From Zingiber officinale (taxonomy: Eukaryota > Streptophyta > Magnoliopsida > Zingiberales > Zingiberaceae), in contig NC_055996.1 in NCBI RefSeq assembly GCF_018446385.1, positions 124,965,750-125,029,749 of the forward strand: DNA of 64,000 bases. Reading direction: 5' to 3'. Every line of letters begins with the position of its first letter. The stretch's first letter is position 1. The position numbers and the translations under genes were made by a program. Of the stretch, positions 12,805 through 24,768 are shown piece by piece. The notes beneath the pieces were generated by a model, which saw only the letters and a list, made by a program, of their open reading frames with translations, searched no databases and had not been told where the DNA came from.

Positions 12805-15625
12805 GAACCCAGAAAAGATATCTGTATATGATGATTTGATTTTTTGATCTCGTGGATGGATCGATGGATGAAGAAAGAAAATCTGGAAGCTTTAGTTTAT
12901 TACTATAATTACTGAAATGGCAACTTTACTTTAATATATAATTTTATTCGGTTAAACAACAACAAAAAATTTCTCTATTTTCTTTTCTGTTTATATAAAA
13001 TATATATATATCAGAATCTCTTTATTTTATTTTTCTCTATTTGCCAATTGCGCTGTCGGACGATCTCCTCGACTTTGGGATTGACGCCTTCGGCTTCACG
13101 CGAGCGACTGCAGCAGGCTTGGTCGAAGTCGTTGTCGGCCAACTAGATCATCTGCTTTGCGCCGCCGCCACCCACTTGACAAAGGCGACAATTAGAGTCT
13201 AGCTAAGCTAGCTAACTGTAGGAGTATTCCAGCTACCAATCGAGGTCACCGCCCTACAAGCCCCGACCGACGAGCAGACGATTGGTAGCGCCACCTGGAT
13301 CAGATCAATTCTGTTAAACAGAAGCCTCGACCAGCAACACCGGCCGCTGAGTAACAAGTAACAACAGCGCCGTCACTGAGCTAACTAGCTAGCTAGTTTC
13401 TAATGAGACTTCGTAGTTTTGTAATTTAACATAGCAGATTTAGATAATTCCATATTAGCTTTTAAAAACTAAGTTACATACTAGACCTTATAATTTATAA
13501 GTTTTTTTAAAGAAATGTTGACTACTATTTCATCTGCACCTATAACGAACTGTGACCATCCGTCATCCTCGACTGACAAGACCGCTAAAGTCATAGACTG
13601 CCGACGTGATGAAGATGATGAAAGGATAAGGTCGAAAATAGTGTTAAATTTGACACATCATTCAATATTTTACTCGTGATTTAATATTGCAAGAGGTTTG
13701 TAATTTATTTGTGATTTTGTATCCTCATTCGGAATTCTACTTACTTAAAGGTAATAAATTGTTTTGCTAATCTACCCTAGAGCACTCTTCTGACATCATC
13801 TAAGTCCTCATTTTGGGATGAAAAGGGAAAAAAGGGGGAAAAAAAGGTATAAATGAAAGAAAAAGAGAAGTGGCAAATAAGGAGAAGAATGAGAAAGAAT
13901 CCAACTGACTAGTTTTACTCTGTTCCCAGTAGGATAGGGAGATGAGTATCACAAAGAATATATTCTAATTAATACAGCCGTCTTAGGTTAGTAAGAAGCA
14001 CCTACGTGATCCAAACTAGAGCGTGAGTGAATTGCGCAAGCAAGTGTTGATCGCCCGAGCACCCTAGCATAGATCACCCGACCATTAGAGCGTCGAATAA
14101 CTGAACATCTGAACGTAGAGCAATTGAGAGCGTAGACACCCGCGAACTTGAGCCCAATACCCGATCGCCCAAGTGTTTAAAAGTTAAGGATTATTATAGT
14201 TAAGAATTATGTAGAACTAGGTTTTTAAGATTTTATCTCTGCATTTACATTCCTTACAAAGAAGTGAATGCAAATGAATGGAAAATTAATTTCACATTAA
14301 AAATTTTTGGACAACATGATTGAGTTATATTCAATCTCTCAACTTTAGATATTATGAATAGGTATGAATTAGAGACTGTTTTTTGCACATGTGCCCATAA
14401 GGGAGTGCAGATCCAAATTATACTAATCAGTTGACTCATGAACGAATATGACTTGGGCGCATGGAATATTGGATTGATTAAGGCAAACAAAATTGCTCAA
14501 CCAGTCTAGTCAGCATTTTGTCACTTGGGATTATTTTTCCTAGCTACCTACCTCAAGTATGAAAAGACAAAACAATGACCTAATTAAAATGGACAACCAT
14601 TAATCGTCAACTGACATTTTGAACCAGCCGGTAGAAGAAAAAAATGGTCGACTAATGATCATTATGTGTTAGGATTAATGACTACAAGGATTTTGAGCTA
14701 ATCAAATCATCCACAAGTAACCACTCTTCCTTACTATTCTTTATCCATCTTTCTTGTTCCAGTGACAGTGTTGGAGTACATCTTCAATTCATCACAAACA
14801 AACAATGCTTAGTTGTGAATGTACTTGAACCGTTGAATCCTGAGAACTAAAGGTCCATATTTGAACTTCTATACATCAGAGAGGGGATGAATATGTTTAA
14901 AAAAAAAAAATGTTTAACACAAGCCTCGATAGGGCTTAGTAGAGCTCGAGTCAGCCTTTATAGCCTAATCTTCCCATCCAGGTATTGGATATCTATCCAC
15001 AATCTACTGGAGTGATAGTACTTATTTATCTATTAAGATGGCTTGAGCTGATAATCTCAGGTTGTCGGTCTGGATGGAATAGACTGATCACTAAGTTGAT
15101 GTGTCAGTGACTTCTCCGAGTGTCGCGTCGAGGACGCTGATGCCAACGGCTTGAGACGGACACCGAACAAATATAGGGTCTATGTCCGAGTTGTGCGAGG
15201 AGCGTCACCCGAGGATAAAGACGCTGAGTCCTGCAACGAGGTAGTCCTTTTAAAATAGATTCGTCTCCTTCGACAGTGCTAAGAGGTCACACTTGGATAT
15301 CTGTTTCCCAGGATAAAATGACGAGACCACGATACAACCTAGCACAAGTTGACATGACGAACTGAGTATATACCTGTACGCTATCACAAATATCTATCGA
15401 ACCAAAAATTGCTCAGAAGAAGACAAGAAAAAACTGAGGAATTTCTCATAATAGAAGCCTCTCTTTCTTTTATCTCTCTGCTCACGCTTACTTGCTCTGT
15501 GCTTCTCTTATGTTGCCTTCACCTTAAGATTAAGGCTTCTTATGAAGGCATGCTTAATAGCATGAGTAACCACCTTCAAGGCAGGTGGCCTATTCTGAGC
15601 ATGTCAAGTAGCTTACATGCACATC
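12805..15625. other. Intergenic region, no gene recognised
   Basis: The GA3ox 3' flank is AT-rich. A GC-rich patch at 13035-13400 has no sustained frame and no recognised similarity. From about 14880 to 15400 the sequence looks like worn LTR material (a G-run with GATGAAT at the left, unique-looking text after). No target duplications or coding sequence were found. Confidence 0.4.
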
Positions 15626-15630
15626 AAATG

Positions 15631-17137
15631 TGTATGATTGGTGCGGTTAGGAGAGAGAGAGGGGAGGGTGTAAATCTCAATTCGTTGCTTTCTTTTCATT
15701 TCATTGTGTGTTAGTTCTATCAGAGTAAGCATACAGCAGAATATATAAATAATATAATAAGACAGAAAGGTGAGATTTACTTGGTTCCTAACTCCCAGAG
15801 TCAATACATCCAAGCCCTAATCACGTGAGGCGCTCATCCACTAGTGATCTCCTTTCTGAAACTTTCTGGACACAGAGAAACCTGTTTTACAGTTTAGAGT
15901 ATAAGTACAAATAAGATATACAAATTAAGCGCAACTTATAAACAGAAAATTCAAACAAATTATTACGGCCGATTTAAAAGTCCTAAGCACAACACACCCT
16001 TCCTGGAGCTTTCCCGGTCACAGAGCTTCATAGCACGTTCATCTGAGCGCAGAGATAAAGAGTAGGATGAAGAATGAATTTCTTAAACGTAAAGCCTTTG
16101 TCTCTTTTTATAGAGTTGGATCAGATCTTTATCTAGATCAACTCTTATCTAAATGAAGTCATATTTAGATAAAGTCATATCTAGATCAAGATTTATCTGA
16201 ATCAAGTCTTATCTCTCTATCTATATCATCTGGCTTATCCTTATCCTCATCCAAATCATAAAAATAAACCAGATCTTTTGCCACATCATCTTCCATGTCA
16301 GCATTTCACAACTTAACAATTTGGACCAAACCCAGTTGATCTACCAAACCACTGGTTCGATCTACTAAATCAGTATAAGTCCAATTCGACCAGAGTCAAG
16401 TCTAGTTCACCTATTTACGTTTGTTTGCTCTCTGTTTTGCTTATAGCTCCAAGTTCTTATAAAACAATCATACAAAACAAAAACAAACAACCTAACCTAT
16501 ATTTGTAAGTCTATTTGACCTACTAGGGTTACCTTTTACTTAGAGGTTCATCCTCCAAGTCTATCACCTAAGGGTTAATCCCGTAGAATCAAGTCACACT
16601 TTTGTAAGTCTACCTAACTTACTAGGCTAACTTTTTTCTTGGATGTCCCTCCTCCAAGTCTACCACTTAAGGATTAATCCCTTAGGATCTGCACTCTTAT
16701 AAATCTACCCAATCTACTATGCTTCATGCTTGGAGTTCACTCCTCCAAGACTTCCCATTACCTAGAGTTACCTCTCCCTAGAGTTTTCTACTGTCTAACT
16801 TCACTCACTAGGGCTTTCATTACCTAACTTTACTCACTAGAGTCTAGTTTCATTACTAGAACTTCCACTATCTAGCGTCATTCACCAGGACTTCCACCAC
16901 TTAGCTTTACTTATTATGACCTAACTTCACTTACTAAGGCTTCCATTGCCTAGTTTTACTCATCAGGACTTTTCTTTGCCTAACCTTTAGTTATGACTTT
17001 TCCTTGCTAGTCATCTAGTACTGACTAGACTTCTCTCTTTCAAACATTAAGTCTTTTTTCGATCAACTCTTGGTCAAACTGACCAAACTTAGGTATATTA
17101 TCAAATATCAAAATCTTGAAAGCTTATTGCAGCAACA
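15631..17137 (-). mobile_element. Solo LTR, 1.5 kb, antisense
   Basis: The + strand block starts TGTATGATTGG with a G-rich run and ends TTGCAGCAACA. Perfect 5-bp duplications AAATG sit at 15626-15630 and 17138-17142. No gag or pol lies between. The right half (16540-17060) holds degenerate 20-25 bp repeats built from CTACTAGG/CTTCCACTA-like words. The clean target duplication makes the boundaries secure; the exact family is not recognised. Confidence 0.85.
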
Positions 17138-17384
17138 AAATGCACATGACCGTCATGCAAAGCAACAAGGTTGTTTTGCATGCAACGTGACACGCATGAG
17201 AAGCAACTCCATTGTATGCAAGTGATCACGTTAAGAATTCAAGAGAGGTATGAGAATTATGGACTGATGTACGTGGGCTCATTGTGCCCCGACTGCGGTC
17301 CACTTCGTGCAATAGTGTTTACATAAGAACCCTTGGGTTAGTGTAATCAAGATCCTAGGTTCACATCCCTTATCGACTATCGAT

Positions 17385-17602
17385 CAGTTGTAATGTCAAT
17401 CACTTGGTAAGTGATGGCATGCTTGCCACATGAGGTCGCGGGGTCGAACCGCAAGGTTGTCGGAGCGTAAATCCCTGGACCCTGTGCAACTCACTCCACC
17501 AGCACTTGCCCTCTCAGCTATCGTGATTTACCTCTCTCGTGATGACCTAAGGTCGGGTGTGGCGGGGATGCTGAGGACGAGCGATTTCACCTTTTGCCAC
17601 AT
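17385..17602 (+). mobile_element. tRNA-derived SINE, copy 1
   Basis: A box B-like GGGTCGAACC lies at 17441-17450, with a degenerate box A about 35 bp upstream. The body contains GTGATTTACCTC, and the tail is TTCACCTTTTGCCAC. Both match the antisense copy at 61351-61563, so this is one SINE family. It differs from the Au SINE at 32371. The 5' edge is approximate and no clear target duplication was found. Confidence 0.65.
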
Positions 17603-17624
17603 GTTTCCATTTACATTTTTCCAA

Positions 17625-17965
17625 CACCAGGTTAACCTTCCTAGCTCAACCTCCTTGCTAGAGACTTTCCCAACCTTACCTCCCTTCTAAGGCGGCTTAA
17701 CCTTCGTAGCTCAGTTTTCTTGCTTGGCCTCCCTATTAAGTAGCTCGGCCTTCCTAGCTCGTCGACCTTACCAGCTTAGCCTTCCCTCCTAGGCCTTCCT
17801 TGCTTGACAACTTTATCTTCCCTATTCGGTAGCTTAACCTTTCATGCTCGGCAGCTCAGCCTTCCCTTTTATGTCTTCTTTGCTTAGAAGCTCAAACATC
17901 TTATCTTGGCTTTCCTTGCTCGACTGCTCAACCTTTCTAAGTTGGTCATCCTGACATGGCCTTAA
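17625..17965. repeat. Degenerate tandem repeat (CTTCC-CTCGG type)
   Basis: About 15-20 imperfect units of 20-25 bp are built on words such as AGCTCAGCCTTCC and CTTGCTCGG. No frame is kept. It resembles the internal repeat zones of the LTRs nearby and is probably the remnant of one. Nothing else is recognisable up to about 18360. Confidence 0.5.
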
Positions 17966-18868
17966 TTCTCGCTGACAACATCCTATAAGAATTAGAGAAT
18001 CAATAGCAATAAGCCCAAGCTCATATATAGAACATCTAGAAACAATACTTGGAGCAAGAGATTCAATTAACAGAGATTTAGAAGTTGAAGTTTAACCTCT
18101 CCCATCAACCTCTCCCATCAAATAGATTTAGCTAGAGCTTTATAACATGATTTAAGTAACCCTCACTCACGGGATATCTGAGCAATTGGTCATGTTTTTC
18201 TTATAGAACTTCTCTCCTTATCATCAAATAATCACGCATTAATGCAATGCCAACATTATTTGATTTCAAATTTAGAGCAATGTCTTACTGTATCCTCTTC
18301 AAACTCTATTGATCCACGGCACGACCTTCCTAACTCGGCATTCCTGAATTCAAAAGTTCAAGCCCATCTCAATTGACTGATAAATCTAAATTTTTTAAAT
18401 TTTATAACTTTTCATTTTCTCTGGCTACCAACTACATAACCCTTTATTATTTTTATTAAGTTTAATACATCAATCTAACACATCATTTAAATTTCTTCCG
18501 AGACCTTAATGTAACTTAAAATATAGTACAATATATATTTTATAATAAAGTATAATATCCATCAAATATTTTGATTGTTGTTAAAATTACGTGACATTCA
18601 TTTGACACTTTTATCAATTTAGTAAATTGCATATTAGTGGCATGGTGGGGTGGCAAGAAACTTGGCATGAACATCATTGACACTATAATAGAGGCATCAT
18701 CAGATTAAGCAACGCAATAGAGGTATGCCTAAATGTTAAAATCCCTAAAATAGCTATTTTTTCTTCTTCACACCGTACTAGATTTAATAAAATTCATATT
18801 GGCTTTTCTAAATTTGCTAAACAAATATTAATTATATTAATTTAATAAACCCTAAACTAAACAGATGC
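17966..18868. other. Intergenic region upstream of the GT64 gene
   Basis: The sequence is AT-rich with no gene seen. It includes the short direct repeat CCTCTCCCATCAA at about 18096-18120. Confidence 0.35.
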
Positions 18869-18877
18869 TATATAAAA
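18869..18877 (+). promoter_or_regulatory. Probable TATA box of the GT64 gene
   Basis: TATATAAAA lies 186-194 bp upstream of the GT64 start codon, in otherwise undistinguished AT-rich DNA. Position and sequence fit a core promoter; no other element is clear. Confidence 0.45.
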
Positions 18878-19062
18878 AGCCTAATGTGTTAGTTGATCAG
18901 TTGAAAATAGTCTAGACGCATTGTCATTTTAATGAGAACTAGATGAACATTTGACGCATATTGTGTGGAATTTATAATTTCCTTAATGAGGGATGAGGGC
19001 TAACTTGAGTTTTAATCCTAATGCGCCGCCACTAACCAAACGAACCTGTTGGTGTCGCAGGG

Positions 19063-20043
19063 ATGTGGCGGAAGCTTCTTTTCCTCCTCGTCCTTCTGCT
19101 GTTTTTCAGTGTCTCGCCGCTACTCTCCTCTCCCGAATCCTATTCGGACGCCTGCGACCCCCGATCCCTTCCAGATCCGCTCACTCTCCGCCCAGATCGA
19201 CTTACCGTCCTCATCAACGGCTACTCCGAAGCCCGCCTTCCTCTCCTCAACACCCTCGCAGCCTCCTACGCTGCCCACCCGCTGGTCGATGCCGTCCTCG
19301 TCCTTTGGGGCGATCCCTCCACCCCCGCCGCCACCCTGGCCTCCCTCTCCTCCCAAGGCGGTGGATCCGCCTCCGTCTTTGTCGTCCGCAATCCCTCAAC
19401 CTCCCTGAACGCCCGCTTCCTTCCCCGGGCAGCCATCCGCACCCGCGCCGTGGCTGTCTGTGACGACGACGTGGAGATCGACTCCCGGACCCTGTCCTTT
19501 GCCTTTTCTGTTTGGGGCTCCCGGGGCGGGGTCGCCCTAGTCGGCCTCTTCGCGCGCTCCCACGATCTGGATCTGGAGAGGCGGCGCTGGATCTACGCCG
19601 TGCACCCGGACCGCTACTCCATCGTGCTCACCAAGTTCATGATCATGAGCGTGGACTACCTCCGGCAGTACAGCTGCTGGGGCAGGCTGAGCGAGGCACG
19701 GCGGCTGGTGGACCGGGAGAGGAACTGCGAGGACATCCTCATGAACTTTGTGGTGGCGAAGGCGAGCGGCGTCGGGCCGGTGCTGGTAGGCGGAAGGGTG
19801 CGCGACTGGGGCGATCCACGGAACAACGGAAGCGGCGGAGGGGCGGAGGTGGCGATGGGGCGGATGGGGCTGAGCGCAAGGCACGGGCACCGGAAGAAGA
19901 GGGGGGACTGCATCACCGAGTTCCACCGGATGCTGGGCGAAATGCCGTTGAAGTACAGCTACGGGAAGGTGGTCGATGGCGTCGGGGAGCAGGGATTATG
20001 TGAAAAGGGCGGAAAGCTCGTCCTCTGCGATCGCCAAAACTAG
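19063..20043 (+). CDS. Glycosyltransferase family 64 protein (C3-like), single exon
   Basis: Intronless, 326 aa. Residues about 4-24 are strongly hydrophobic (signal peptide or type II membrane anchor), so the enzyme should act in the Golgi/secretory lumen. A GT64 (exostosin C-terminal-like) domain fills the rest: TVLINGYSEARLPLL near residue 48, LVLWGDPS near 80, SLNARFLPR near 113, and the metal/sugar-nucleotide motif D134-D136 in CDDDVEID. Then come HPDRYSIVLTKFMIMSVDYL, NCEDILMNFVVA and the C-terminal KYSYGKVVDGVGEQGLC. Length and motifs match the short plant GT64 group (Arabidopsis C3 type) rather than the longer GT47-GT64 fusions. Relatives transfer mannose or GlcNAc to glycosylinositol phosphorylceramides; the sugar used here cannot be read from sequence. 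The 5' half is very GC-rich. A copia LTR starts 28 bp after the stop. Confidence 0.9.
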   Translation: MWRKLLFLLVLLLFFSVSPLLSSPESYSDACDPRSLPDPLTLRPDRLTVLINGYSEARLPLLNTLAASYAAHPLVDAVLVLWGDPSTPAATLASLSSQGGGSASVFVVRNPSTSLNARFLPRAAIRTRAVAVCDDDVEIDSRTLSFAFSVWGSRGGVALVGLFARSHDLDLERRRWIYAVHPDRYSIVLTKFMIMSVDYLRQYSCWGRLSEARRLVDRERNCEDILMNFVVAKASGVGPVLVGGRVRDWGDPRNNGSGGGAEVAMGRMGLSARHGHRKKRGDCITEFHRMLGEMPLKYSYGKVVDGVGEQGLCEKGGKLVLCDRQN

Positions 20044-20071
20044 GTTTAACCTATGCATCTGATCAGCGAAT

Positions 20072-20355
20072 TGTTAAACTCACTCAAAAAATTATTTGGG
20101 AAGAAATAAAAAAAAAATATAGGAGAGAATAATATGGAAGAGGAGGAGAATCTCTACATGGAAAATAAGGAGAATAAAATAAAATTCAACTTGTTTCATT
20201 CAACTTAGATAATCATGACATTTTTATTATTATTATTATTATTTTATCTTCACGAAATTTTTATTCCTATCATGATTGTCACCTCATCTATTCTATCTCC
20301 ACAAAACTTTATCAACAACTTTTATATCTAAAAAAAATAAGTTTAATTTCCAACA
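20072..20355 (-). repeat. 3' LTR of the copia element
   Basis: The 284-bp LTR aligns with 24450-24768 through AATATAGGAGA, GAGGAGAATCTCTAC and the shared end AGTTTAATTTCCAACA. It sits just beyond the GT64 stop codon, so that gene's 3' end may be formed within or across it. Confidence 0.8.
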
Positions 20356-23300
20356 CCCCCTCTTAAACTTAATTTTACGACTCCAAGCAAATATTGCATC
20401 TTGATGAAGTCTTCAAAATTGAGTGGCTTGGTAAAAATATCAGCAATTTGATCTTGAGACTTTATGTATTCCACTTGCACTTCTTTTCTTGTAATACACT
20501 CTTTGATATAGTGAAAGCGCGTATCAATGTGCTTGCTTCTATCATGGAAGATTGGATTTTTTGCTAGTGTTATTGTAGGTTTGTTATCAACTCGAATCTT
20601 GGTTGCCTCTTCTTGTGGTAAACTTAACTCATTCGACAAATTTCTGAGCCAAACAGCATGACAAACACATGAAGTCGTAGTTACATACTCCGCTTCACAA
20701 GAAGAAAGTGTGACAATAGATTTTTTTTTTCGACATCCAAGTGAAAGTTGTATCTCCCATAAAGAACACAAATCTTGTAGTGCTCTTTCTATTGTCTATA
20801 TATCCACCCCAATCATTGTTGCTATATCCTTCAAGTTTGAAGCGGTTAGATGTTGAATAAAGTAATCCAAAATCTATCGTACCTTTGATATAGCGCAAAA
20901 TTCTCTTAGCGATCTTAAGGTGGGTAGTAGTTGGATCTTCCATGTAGCGACTAACAAGTCCAACAGTATAAAGAATATCAAGTCTTGTGCACGTTAAGTA
21001 TCGTAAACTTCCAACCAAACTCTTAAAAAATGTTGGATCAACTTTTTCTTCTTCATCATGCTTTGACAGCTTGACTCCACATTCTACTGGGGTATTTATA
21101 GACTTACTATTATCTATCTTGAACTTCTTTAATATCTCTCTTGCATAACCTGTTTGTGAGATGAAGCTTCCATCTTCCCTTTGGTTCACCTCAATGCCCA
21201 AATAGTATGTCATGAGCCCAATATCAGTCATTTCAAACTATCTAGTCATCGCTTTTTTAAATTCTCCAAACATACTTGGATTGCTTCCTGTGAAGATCAA
21301 GTCATCCACATATATGCATACAATCAAAACATCTTTATCCTTACTCTGAATGTATAATTCATGTTCATAAGGATATTTGATGAAACCTTTCTTTTGCAGG
21401 TGCTTGTCTATTCAATTATTCCATGCCCTTGGTGCTTGCTTTAGCCCGTAGAGTCTTTTTCAATTTTAGAACTCTGTCTACTTGTCCTTTAACTTCATAA
21501 CCTAATGGTTGCTGAATATAGACTTCTTCTTCAAGAACTCCATTTAAAAAAGCAGATTTTACATCCATTTGATGTATTTTTCACTTATTTTAAGTTGCTA
21601 AAGCAATGATTAGTCTGACAGTTTCTAATCGAGCAACGGGAGCGAATATCTCATCATAATCAATGTCAAATCTTTGACTGTAGCCTTTTGCCACCAATCT
21701 TGCTTTATATCTTTCAACTTCTCCTTTGGCATTCTTCTTTATTTTGTACATCCACTTCACACCAATCGCCTTATGTCCTTTAGGAAGTGCAATTAACTCA
21801 CATGTGTCATTCTTCTCTATCACCTTAATTTCTTCATCCATTGTATCTTTCCACCTTTTGGTCTTTATAGCTTCTTGGAAATCTATAGGCTCGCAATCTG
21901 CAAAGAGACAAAATAAAGTGATATTATCTTGATTTTCAGTTACCTCATAAATGTCTCGTAAGCTTCTAAAGCATGGTACTCTCTCACTTAAATTTTCACT
22001 TGAAGTTGATGTAGATGAATTTCCTTGAGTACTTGATGTTGGTGTTTCTAGTGGAGTAGTAGGTTCCTCTCTTGTTTGCTCCACCCTTGGTTGCTCCACC
22101 CTTAGTTGATCCACATCTTCTTCTTCAAAGTATGGGAAGAAGTTGTAATCTTCATTTCGAGATTCCCAATTCCATTCTTCTTCTTCATTAAATATGACAT
22201 CTCGGTTGATGATTATCTTCCCAGTATCTGGATTGTATAGTTTATACCCTTTTGAGTTAGTATCATAACCAATAAAAATAAACTTCTTACTTTTATCATC
22301 CAATTTACTTCTTGCTTTATCAAACACATGAACATGGACTATACTTCCAAAAACTTTTAGATGAGAAATCTCATGCTTCCTTTTGCTCCACACTTCTTGT
22401 GGTGTCTTGCCCCACACACTCCTTGTTAGTGATCGGTTGGATAAGTATACTACACATGTAACCGCTTCTGCCCAAAGTTCCTTTGGTAGCCTCTTGCTTT
22501 TGAGAATGCTCCTTGTCATGTCAAGAATTGTTCGATTCTTTCTTTCTGCTACTCCATTTTGTTGAGGGGATCTTGGAACTGTTAAGTGTCGTCGTTTTTC
22601 TTTGACTTCATAAAATTCTTGAAATCCCTTTGAGGTAAATTCTCCTCCTCGATCAGAACGCATAGCTTTGACCTCGAGACCGCTCTCCTTTTCTATGGTA
22701 GCTTTAAATTTCTTGAATATGTCGAAGACCTCCGATTTTTGCTTCAAGAAGTATACACAAGTTTTCCGAGAAAAGTCATCTATGAAAAGAATGAAATAAT
22801 TACTCTTACCAAGTGAACTTGGCTTTATCAGACCGCAAACATCTGTATGTATAAGTTCAAGAGGCTTTTGAGCTCTTGAACTTGACTCCTTTGGAAAACC
22901 TCTTCTAAATTGCTTCCCCCGTAGACATGCTTCACATACTTGATCAGGATGTTTGATGCAAGGTAGTCCTCTCACCATCTCTTTCTTTGAAAGCAGTTCT
23001 AGTCCTCCGAAATTGAGATATCCAAATTGAAGATGTCATAGTCAAGTGATGTCTTTGTAACAAGCTTTGAGACAGTGACAATATCATTTTGAATATTAAG
23101 TAAGAACATTCTATTTTTTGACATAGGCACCTTAGCAATTTAGCAACCAATATGATCTTTCAAGATGAGCATACCATCTTTTAGATGAATATCATATCAT
23201 TTTTCCAAAAGTTGTCCTAAGCTTAGGATGTTGCTCTTCATATTTAGCACAAAGAAAACATTTGAGATAAATTCATGTTTTCCATTCTTCAAACGGATGA

Positions 23301-24449
23301 TAATGTTACCTTTGCCTTTTACCTCAATCTTTGATTCATCTCCGAAGGATACATTACCACCAATTGATTCATCAAGCTCTACGAACATGTTTCTTTTCCC
23401 ACACATATGATTGCTTGCATGCACCAGTGTCGAGATACCAAATTGTATCTTCTTCTTTCATCATCTTTATATGCTAGCAGTAGGGTGTCATCTTCTTCTT
23501 TTCTTTCTTCCATATAATTTGCTCTTTCATATACTTTATTCTTGGGCAATCTACATTCTTTTGCATAATGCCTAAATTTGTCACAATTATAACACCTAAC
23601 TTGAGATTTATCGTACCTCGAGTTTGTGTACCCTTTTCCACATCCTCTTGTTGAATGTTCTCCTCTTTCATTGTTGTTGTTGGAAACCATCCTTGCTCAT
23701 TAGGACGACCTCGTCCATATCCACGACCTCTTCCACGTTGACTTCTATTTATTACTGAAGCTTTTATCTTTCTTTGTTGGTTGAACAGTCGTCTTTAGGA
23801 GTTCTTGAGTAATTTCTTCATTTATCTTCTTCTTTTCTTCATGGGCTTGTAATGAACCCAGGAGTTGCTCAATCGTCATGACTTATAGATCCTTGGTCTC
23901 TTTGATGATGCTTGTAATGCTATCAAAATTTGAATCCAATGATCGAAGAATTTTCTCAATAATAGTTACTTCTTCTAGTTTCTCACCATTTCTCTTTAGT
24001 TGTTTGGAAATGGTAGAGACTCTAGAAAAGTAATCGGATACTAACTCACCTTCTTTCATACGAAGATCATCAAATTGACTTATTAATGTCTAAAGTCGTA
24101 CCTTTTTTACTTTTTCTTCTCCTTGATATGAGATTTGGAGCTTTACCCATGCTTGCTTGGCCGAAGTCGCACTTAGATTTTCTCAAAACCATCCTCATCT
24201 AAAGCTTGATAAGTGAGGAAAAGAGTCTTCTTGTCTCTCTTTCTTAAATCTCTTAGACTGTCTTTTTCAGTCAGAGTTAGCGACGAGTTGTTACGTGGCT
24301 CAACGTAGCCTTTTTCTACAACCTCCCAAACATCATGAGTTCCAAGAAGCGACTTAATCTTGATACTCAAATTGTCATAGTTACTCGTTTTGAGTACTAG
24401 AACTTGGAAGGGAACCATACCTCCATTAGCCATGGCTCTGATACCACTT

Positions 24450-24768
24450 TGTTAGAAAAAGAATTATTGAAGAAGAAATAAAAGAAAATATAGGAGAAAA
24501 TAATATGAAAGAGGAGGAGAATCTCTACGTGGAAGAGAAGAAGAATAAAACAAAACTCAACTTGTTTTATTTTTGAAAAAAAGTACATATTTAGAGGCTT
24601 ATTGGATAAACATCAAATTTAGATAATCATCATGACCTTTTTATTATTATTATTATTTTATCTTCACGAAAGTCTTGTGACTATCATGATTACCACTTCA
24701 TCTATTCTATCTCCACCAAATTTTACCAACAACTTTTATATCTAAAAAAACAAGTTTAATTTCCAACA
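24450..24768 (-). repeat. 5' LTR of the copia element
   Basis: The 319-bp LTR directly abuts the primer-site complement GGCTCTGATACCA on its left. It contains a short ATT microsatellite, also present in the partner LTR. Confidence 0.8.

Larger units (their letters stand above)
20072..24768 (-). mobile_element. Ty1/copia retrotransposon, antisense, broken
   Basis: Near-complete 4.7 kb element. The 5' LTR is 24450-24768, followed by a primer site TGGTATCAGAGCC. Then come gag (from about 24433), a CCHC zinc knuckle (about 23570-23630), integrase with GAG-pre and core (about 22980-22200), RT (about 21900-21000) and RNase H (about 20890-20343). A purine tract leads into the 3' LTR at 20072-20355. 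The order protease-integrase-RT-RNase H defines copia. The LTRs differ by roughly 10% by eye plus one gap of about 45 bp, suggesting a few million years. It has a moderate number of breaks. No matching target duplication was seen. Confidence 0.9.

Noticed and set aside
13035-13400. GC-rich patch that could be an exon fragment
   Set aside because: No frame stays open for a useful length on either strand and no motif was recognised.
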